Part shown: piece after piece, positions 59,690 through 64,000 of the stretch
Numbering within the stretch: position 1 is the stretch's first letter
Layout: each line of letters opens with the position of its first letter
Assembly (NCBI GenBank): GCA_023957995.1
Contig: JAMLGK010000001.1
Coordinates: 248,001-312,000, forward strand
Source of the DNA: Microthrixaceae bacterium
GTDB lineage: Bacteria > Actinomycetota > Acidimicrobiia > Acidimicrobiales > Microtrichaceae
Direction: 5' to 3'
DNA length: 64,000 bases
Notes under the pieces: model-generated
The model's database searches: none
What the model saw: only the letters and a program-made list of their open reading frames with translations
Told to the model about the DNA's origin: nothing
Made by a program: the position numbers and the translations under genes

Positions 59690-59965
59690 ATGCTGATGAT
59701 GACCACCTACCGAACACGTCCGTTCATGTCCAAGGACGAGACCAAGGAGCTGATGGAGGCATTCGCCACCCACGGAACCACGGAGGGCACGATCGCCCAC
59801 TACCAGTTCGCGGATGGCGGTGGCGGAGTGGTGATCTCCGACCTCGAGAGCGCTGCTGTCGGCTACCGCAACATCCTCAACTACACCGAGTGGGTCGAGT
59901 ACGAGAGCGTCAACCTCGTGGAGATCGACGAGGCGATCCCACTCATCGCCGACGCACTTTCCTGA
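59690..59965 (+). CDS. DUF3303-like small protein
   Basis: 91 residues with an alpha/beta ferredoxin-like outline: MLMMTTYRTRPFMSKDETKE, IAHYQFADGGGGVVISDL, YNILNYTEWVEYESV-like middle (RNILNYTEWVEYESVNLVEI), and DEAIPLIADAL. This fits the DUF3303 group of unknown function. GGGAGAGC precedes the ATG, and TAGCCT at 59651-59656 is a possible -10. Confidence 0.7.
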   Translation: MLMMTTYRTRPFMSKDETKELMEAFATHGTTEGTIAHYQFADGGGGVVISDLESAAVGYRNILNYTEWVEYESVNLVEIDEAIPLIADALS

Positions 59966-59968
59966 CGA

Positions 59969-59994
59969 GAGCTCCGGGCCGTTGCCCCGAGCTC
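59969..59994 (+). terminator. Hairpin after the DUF3303-like gene
   Basis: GAGCTCCGGG, CCGTTG, CCCCGAGCTC: ten-base stem with one mismatch, starting four bases after the stop. No T-run follows. Confidence 0.5.
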
Positions 59995-60193
59995 GGTGGG
60001 CAGGTTGGCCAACAGGTCGGTCGATCCATCGACGTGGTCAATCCATCTGGTGCAACCGCATCCCGGTCCGTAGTTGCAACCCCCGTGGGGTCCTGAGGGG
60101 ACGCACCTGGTTGTCCATCTAGGGCCAGAACGGGGACCGGCCCCGGATTGCTCCGGAGCCGGCATCCCTTGGTACTACTGGCCTTACGGCCCG

Positions 60194-60268
60194 TCGGGCT
60201 GGGGAGATTCGAACTCCCGACCTCTTGACCCCCAGTCAAGCGCGCTAACCAAGCTGCGCCACAGCCCG
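60194..60268 (-). tRNA. tRNA-Pro (anticodon GGG)
   Basis: 75 bases on the minus strand. Acceptor stem CGGGCTG/CAGCCCG, D-arm GCGCAGCTTGGTTAGCGCGC, and anticodon stem CTTGA/TCAAG with loop CTGGGGG (anticodon GGG). The T-arm has the usual GTTCGAATC. The discriminator base is A, and CCA is not encoded. Confidence 0.95.
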
Positions 60269-60322
60269 GGGGAAGGTCATCGTAGCCGCCGGATCCGACC
60301 ACGCAGAAACCCCCGACTCAGC

Positions 60323-60586
60323 TCAGAACAACCACATGATCCCTTGGACCAGACGCCAACCCAGATAGATCACGATGGCTGCGACGAGGACCCAGAAATG
60401 CCACGGAGCGCGTACCCGCGGCTTCTTCCCGGAGGTATCCGCCCGGTCCTCGTCGCGACCCGGAGCGCCCGACTGGACCAGCACCGCCGTGTCCGGATCT
60501 GCCACATGGTGTCCCGAAGGGCAGTCGCCATCGGTACTCAGAGTGGAGGGCGTGTAGAACCGTTCGCAATTCTCACACCAAGGCAT
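60323..60586 (-). CDS. Small C-terminally anchored zinc-ribbon membrane protein
   Basis: 87 residues from ATG 60586. MPWCENCERFYTP gives C-x2-C at residues 4 and 7; a further cysteine-histidine group (GDCPSGHHV) follows near residue 22. A C-terminal membrane helix (FWVLVAAIVIYLGWRLVQGI) ends the protein. GAGGTGGAG lies just before the ATG, favouring this start over the longer frame. No family is known to me. Confidence 0.6.
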   Translation of the reverse strand: MPWCENCERFYTPSTLSTDGDCPSGHHVADPDTAVLVQSGAPGRDEDRADTSGKKPRVRAPWHFWVLVAAIVIYLGWRLVQGIMWLF

Positions 60587-60680
60587 CTCCACCTCATTTC
60601 CGAATGTCCGGACCATGATCGCGCCACGGATGCCCGCGGGCACATCCGGGTCCGCCCGGTGATCACCCAACGGGTGGGAA

Positions 60681-62243
60681 TCAGACGGGTGGAACGCCGT
60701 GGCGTCGGTGGGAGAAGGTCCGGTCCTTGCCCGAAGCCCGTTCGAGGCGGCGGTGTATCTCGCCCCTCAGGTCCTCCCAGTCGATGATCGCATCGATCAC
60801 GAGTTCCGAGGCCAGCCGCAGCAGATCGACGTCCTCCTCGTAGATGCGGCGCTGTTCCGCCACGAACTCCTCGCGCTCGTCCGGGTCGGCGATCGCCGAG
60901 ATCTTGTTGGCGAACACCGCGTTGACCGCGGCCTCCGGGCCCATCACCGCGATCTTCGCAGCCGGCGTGGCGATGGTGGCGACCGGGTCGAAGGCGGGTC
61001 CACACATGGCGTAGAGACCCGCTCCGTAGGCCTTGCGCACGATCACCGACACCTTCGGCACAGTTGCCTCCGACACCGCTGTGATCATCTTCGCCCCGTG
61101 GCGGATGATGCCCTCGCGCTCCACCTGGGTGCCGATCATGAATCCGGGCACATCGGCCAGGAACACCAGTGGCACCCCGAACGCGTCACAGAGCCAGATG
61201 AAGCGTGCGGCCTTGTCGGCAGAATCGGTGAACAGCACTCCGCCCTTGTGCTGGGGGTTGTTGGCCACGACACCCACGGGGCGACCCTCGAGAAGGCCGA
61301 AGGCACAGATCAGTTCCGGTGCGAACAAGGGCTTGATCTCGAACAACGAATCCGCGTCGAGCAGACCGTCTAGAAGGTCGTGCATGTCGTATCCGGCGGT
61401 CTCCTCCTCCGGGACGATCGACGCATCGAGCGGCCTCGCCGGCGGGGCCGCCGAATAGGTGGGAGGGTCCTCGGTCCAACGCTGGGGCAGGTAGGTGAGG
61501 TACTCGCGCGCCTGGTCGATCGCGTCGGCGTCGTCGACCGCCAGGTTGTCCCCGCAACCCGACACCGTGGCGTGCATCCGCGCTCCACCGGTCTCCTCGA
61601 GGGTGGCGGTCTCCCCTATGACCATCTCTGCCATCCTCGGGGAACCCAGGTACATCGAGGCGTTCCCCTCGACCATGATCACGATGTCGCAGAAGCTGGG
61701 AATGTAGGCACCGCCCGCAGCGGAGGGGCCGAACAGACAGCACACCTGGGGCACCATGCCCGAGAGCCGGACCTGGTTGTGGAAGATCCTGCCGGCCCCG
61801 CGACGGCCCGGGAACAGGTCCACCTGGTCGGTTATGCGCGCACCGGCGGAGTCCACCAGCCAGACCACGGGAATCTCGTCGCGCAGGGCGGTCTCGGTGA
61901 GTCGCACGATCTTCTCGACCGTACGGGCGCCCCACGAGCCCGCCTTGACCGTCGGGTCGTTGGCCATGACACAGACCGGGCGTCCGTCGACCTCGCCCAC
62001 CCCGGTGACCACGCCGTCGGCGGGAAGGTCCTCGGCCATCCCCGGGGCATATGGGGCGTTCGCCAGGAGCTGGTCCTCGACGAAGGTGGCCGGGTCACAG
62101 AGCAGGTCGATGCGATCGCGCACCCACAACTTGTTCTGGGCCTCGAGTTTGGCCGCACCGCGTTCGAGGTTGCCGGCGCGGGCACGGGCCACTGCCGCAC
62201 GCAACATCTCCGCGTGGGATCGCTCCCCGGACGTTTCGCTCAT
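60681..62243 (-). CDS. Acyl-CoA carboxylase carboxyltransferase (beta) subunit
   Basis: 520 residues; biotin-dependent carboxyltransferase. Both crotonase-like halves are present: VCVMANDPTVKAGSWGART, then IPVVWLVDSAGARITDQ, CCLFGPSAAGGAYIPSF, VEGNASMYLGSPRMAEM. The second half has GVVANNPQHKGGVLFTDSAD, FLADVPGFMIGTQVEREGI and RKAYGAGLYAMCGPAF. It carboxylates acetyl-, propionyl- or methylcrotonyl-CoA. The biotin-carrying alpha subunit is not in the window. It is 18 bases after the FKBP gene. Confidence 0.93.
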   Translation of the reverse strand: MSETSGERSHAEMLRAAVARARAGNLERGAAKLEAQNKLWVRDRIDLLCDPATFVEDQLLANAPYAPGMAEDLPADGVVTGVGEVDGRPVCVMANDPTVKAGSWGARTVEKIVRLTETALRDEIPVVWLVDSAGARITDQVDLFPGRRGAGRIFHNQVRLSGMVPQVCCLFGPSAAGGAYIPSFCDIVIMVEGNASMYLGSPRMAEMVIGETATLEETGGARMHATVSGCGDNLAVDDADAIDQAREYLTYLPQRWTEDPPTYSAAPPARPLDASIVPEEETAGYDMHDLLDGLLDADSLFEIKPLFAPELICAFGLLEGRPVGVVANNPQHKGGVLFTDSADKAARFIWLCDAFGVPLVFLADVPGFMIGTQVEREGIIRHGAKMITAVSEATVPKVSVIVRKAYGAGLYAMCGPAFDPVATIATPAAKIAVMGPEAAVNAVFANKISAIADPDEREEFVAEQRRIYEEDVDLLRLASELVIDAIIDWEDLRGEIHRRLERASGKDRTFSHRRHGVPPV

Positions 62244-62261
62244 CGGGCGGTCACAGTGCGC

Positions 62262-63362
62262 TCAGCTGACGCCGATGAGGTCGATCGTGAACACGAGCAC
62301 GCCCTCGGGTCGACCCTGGTCAGCGGCGTTCTCGCCGTATGCCTGGTCGGTCGGGATCACGAGGGTGCGACGACCGCCGACCTTCATCCCCACCAGACCC
62401 TCGGTCCAACCCGGGATCACCTGGTCGAGACCGAATTCAGCAGGCTCGCCGCGCTCCCAGGAGCTGTCGAACTGTTCGCCATCGCTGGCCTGGATGCCGG
62501 TGTAGTGGGCGAGCACCGTGTCGCCGGGGCACACGACGTCTCCGTCGCCCACCACGTCATCGATCCAGATGAGCTCCTCGGTCTCCGCGTCTCCTTCGGG
62601 AACCGACACCTCGGGAGCACCCCGGTCATCAGCCGCTTTCTGGGCGTCCTCGTCGGCCTCCACCGTCGTCGTCGCCGGATCGGCCTCCTCGTCGGTGGAC
62701 ACCAGATCGACCACGAACAGGAGCTGGTCGTCGGGACTCAGACCGGTTTCCTCGGGCGGGTCCTCCCCCACGATCTGCGAGGCGGGCACGACGAACGCAC
62801 GGCGCCCGCCGACCTTCATCCCCGACATGCTCTCGGCGAACTCCGGAAACACCTGGCTCAGTGGGATCGGCGCGGGCGAGCCGACCTCCCACGAACTCTC
62901 CAACTGGGACTGGTCAGCCGGGTTCACGATCACGTAGTGAACCGTGACCGAACCGTCCTCCACCACCGTGTCACCCTCGCCGGGCACCAGATCCACCGGT
63001 TCGGCCGCATCGCCGACCTCGGTCACCACGTCCGCCGGGTCGGGCGCTCCCCGTTCCTCTATCGAAGCGAGGGCATCGTTGGTACCGTCCTCCGATGCTG
63101 CGTCCTCCTCGCCAGACGAGTCGGCATCGGATTCACTGCAGGAGTCCGGTACTTCCGGGGCGCCGACATGGCGTTCGCCGTCGCTCGATCCGTTCTTGTC
63201 GGAACTGTCCGAGTTGTCCGAGGAGCAGGCACCTGCAACCAGCAGAACGGCCGAAGCGATGACGAGAAGGCCTCGCAGTCGGAACCGGTTGCGGGAGGTA
63301 GGCGCGGGGCGGCCCGAAAAGGCTGATTCGATGTTCACCGGACCAGTTTGGCGCAGGATCAC
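62262..63362 (-). CDS. Lipoprotein with two FKBP-type prolyl isomerase domains
   Basis: 366 residues. The lipobox LLVAGACSS (Cys near residue 46) predicts a membrane-anchored lipoprotein. An acidic linker leads to FKBP domain 1 (about 125-225; VTVHYVIVNPADQSQLESSW, MSGMKVGGRRAFVVPAS). A spacer leads to domain 2 (about 260-366; LAHYTGIQASDGEQFDSSW, LVGMKVGGRRTLVIPTDQAY). Domain 2 keeps more of the catalytic pattern. It folds exported proteins. The GTG start overlaps the der stop (GTGA); GTG 63338 is an alternative. Confidence 0.85.
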   Translation of the reverse strand: MILRQTGPVNIESAFSGRPAPTSRNRFRLRGLLVIASAVLLVAGACSSDNSDSSDKNGSSDGERHVGAPEVPDSCSESDADSSGEEDAASEDGTNDALASIEERGAPDPADVVTEVGDAAEPVDLVPGEGDTVVEDGSVTVHYVIVNPADQSQLESSWEVGSPAPIPLSQVFPEFAESMSGMKVGGRRAFVVPASQIVGEDPPEETGLSPDDQLLFVVDLVSTDEEADPATTTVEADEDAQKAADDRGAPEVSVPEGDAETEELIWIDDVVGDGDVVCPGDTVLAHYTGIQASDGEQFDSSWERGEPAEFGLDQVIPGWTEGLVGMKVGGRRTLVIPTDQAYGENAADQGRPEGVLVFTIDLIGVS

Positions 63363-64000
63363 CCGCGCATCCGCACGCGGACCTTGACCGGGGTGGCTCC
63401 GAGGTCGAACGCCTCGCGGATGGAGCGTTCGAGGTACCGCAGATAACTGGCGGGCAACTCGCGGTTGGTGAACAGCGTGAAGGTCGGCGGGTCGGTCGCT
63501 CCCTGGGTGGCATAGAGCACCCGACCACCCCGCGGAGCCGGTTGGGCCTGCTGTGCGCGGCGGATCACATCGTTGACCTGTCGTGTGGGGATACGGGTCT
63601 GGTAGGCCGTTATCGAACCTGCCAGGGCCGGCAGCAGACGCTGCACTCCCTTGCCGGTCAGCGCCGAGATCTTGAGCACTGAGGGTTCACCCAGAAAGCG
63701 CAGTTTGCGCTCGATCTGGATGTCGACCGCCTCGCGCTGGTCGGCGTCGAGGAGCTCCCACTTGTTGAGCACGATCGCAATCGGGCAACCGGCGCCGTCG
63801 ACGCGCTCGGCCAGGCGCTGGTCCTGATGGGTGACACCCTCGGTGCTGTCGATCACCAACAGGGCCACGTCGGCCTCGTCCACCGAACGAAGCGCCCGGA
63901 GCATCGAGTAGAACTCGGTGTCCTCGTCGATGCGGGACCGTCGGCGCATGCCTGCGGTGTCCACGAACCGGATCCTGCCCGCCTCGGTGTCGACCACCGT
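63359..64000 (-). CDS. der: Ribosome-biogenesis GTPase Der, C-terminal part
   Basis: The C-terminal 214 residues or so are visible; the gene continues past the window end. G3 is in RFVDTAGMRRRSRIDED, and G4 reads VLNKWELLD (N-K-x-D with glutamate for aspartate). G5 is KISALTGKGV. The KH-like domain ends with NRELPASYLRYLERSIREAF. Der helps assemble the 50S subunit. The order der-FKBP-carboxylase on one strand is read through overlapping starts. Confidence 0.9.
   Translation of the reverse strand, partial: TVVDTEAGRIRFVDTAGMRRRSRIDEDTEFYSMLRALRSVDEADVALLVIDSTEGVTHQDQRLAERVDGAGCPIAIVLNKWELLDADQREAVDIQIERKLRFLGEPSVLKISALTGKGVQRLLPALAGSITAYQTRIPTRQVNDVIRRAQQAQPAPRGGRVLYATQGATDPPTFTLFTNRELPASYLRYLERSIREAFDLGATPVKVRVRMRG

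Noticed and set aside
61380..63326. 648-codon plus-strand open frame opposite the carboxylase and FKBP genes
   Set aside because: His/Gly-rich shadow frame; opposite strand is convincing.
1..64000. Mobile element, prophage or genomic island
   Set aside because: No transposase, integrase or phage gene, no long inverted repeats, and base composition is even; the single tRNA has no adjoining integrase or repeated 3' end.

Overview
The window is high-GC, gene-dense DNA with no mobile elements, no rRNA and a single tRNA. Its gene content points to an actinobacterium. It has pafB-pafC followed by tatB-tatC-helY (the order known from Mycobacterium), a mycothione reductase, an FHA/MerR/DUF151/MerR block next to gcvH, a DUF4193-like protein, and a putative F420-type LLM oxidoreductase domain. 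Several uncharacterised proteins, together with the mix of FadE-like dehydrogenases and amidohydrolases, would fit the class Acidimicrobiia. That class-level placement is inference.

Layout. 1-8.7 kb (+ strand apart from one gene): proteasome-associated WYL regulators, signal peptidase I, a zinc-ribbon protein, Tat translocase, HelY helicase and a YegS-like fragment protein. 8.7-14.9 kb: MDR oxidoreductase, M20 amidohydrolase, double-length ThyX-like protein, DUF4193-like acidic protein, GNAT and Nudix. 14.9-19.5 kb: crotonase, HAD phosphatase, a long disordered RGG-type protein and mycothione reductase. 19.6-26.9 kb: paired acyl-CoA dehydrogenases, a GT61-like protein, a structured divergent intergenic region, small proteins, AlgH and an amidohydrolase. 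27-35.2 kb: GH3 beta-glucosidase, Maf, a cysteine-less isochorismatase-fold protein, an esterase/LLM fusion, an ECF sigma operon with a MscS-like protein, and a Dabb protein. 35.2-40.3 kb: a tightly coupled minus-strand operon (amidohydrolase, SDR, ThuA, P450, amidohydrolase). 40.5-46.9 kb: a candidate small RNA, a degenerate Glu/Leu-dehydrogenase-like protein, a CDF transporter, a tandem glycine riboswitch with gcvP, and convergent gcvT. 47-50.4 kb: MerR, DUF151, FtsR-like, FHA and gcvH. 50.5-58 kb: mannose-1-phosphate guanylyltransferase/PMM fusion, CDP-alcohol phosphotransferase, HIT protein, alpha-L-fucosidase, SRAP protein and GT2-GtrA. 58-64 kb: small secreted and membrane proteins, tRNA-Pro, acyl-CoA carboxylase beta subunit, double FKBP lipoprotein and the end of der.

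How the genes work together. The glycine cleavage genes P, T and H are all present but lie in three transcription units, and only gcvP carries the riboswitch. Tat, signal peptidase and FKBP genes serve export. ManC/PMM, GT2-GtrA, GT61-like, GH3 and GH29 serve envelope and sugar metabolism. The acyl-CoA dehydrogenases, crotonase, carboxylase and amidohydrolases suggest breakdown of fatty acids or cyclic compounds.

Two signals stand out. First, about twenty genes have a TANNNT-like hexamer placed 5-9 bases before the start codon, which predicts widespread leaderless transcription and was used to choose several starts. Second, positions 40523-40665 hold a textbook promoter, two GNRA-capped hairpins and an intrinsic terminator with no ORF, which is a strong candidate for an undescribed small RNA.
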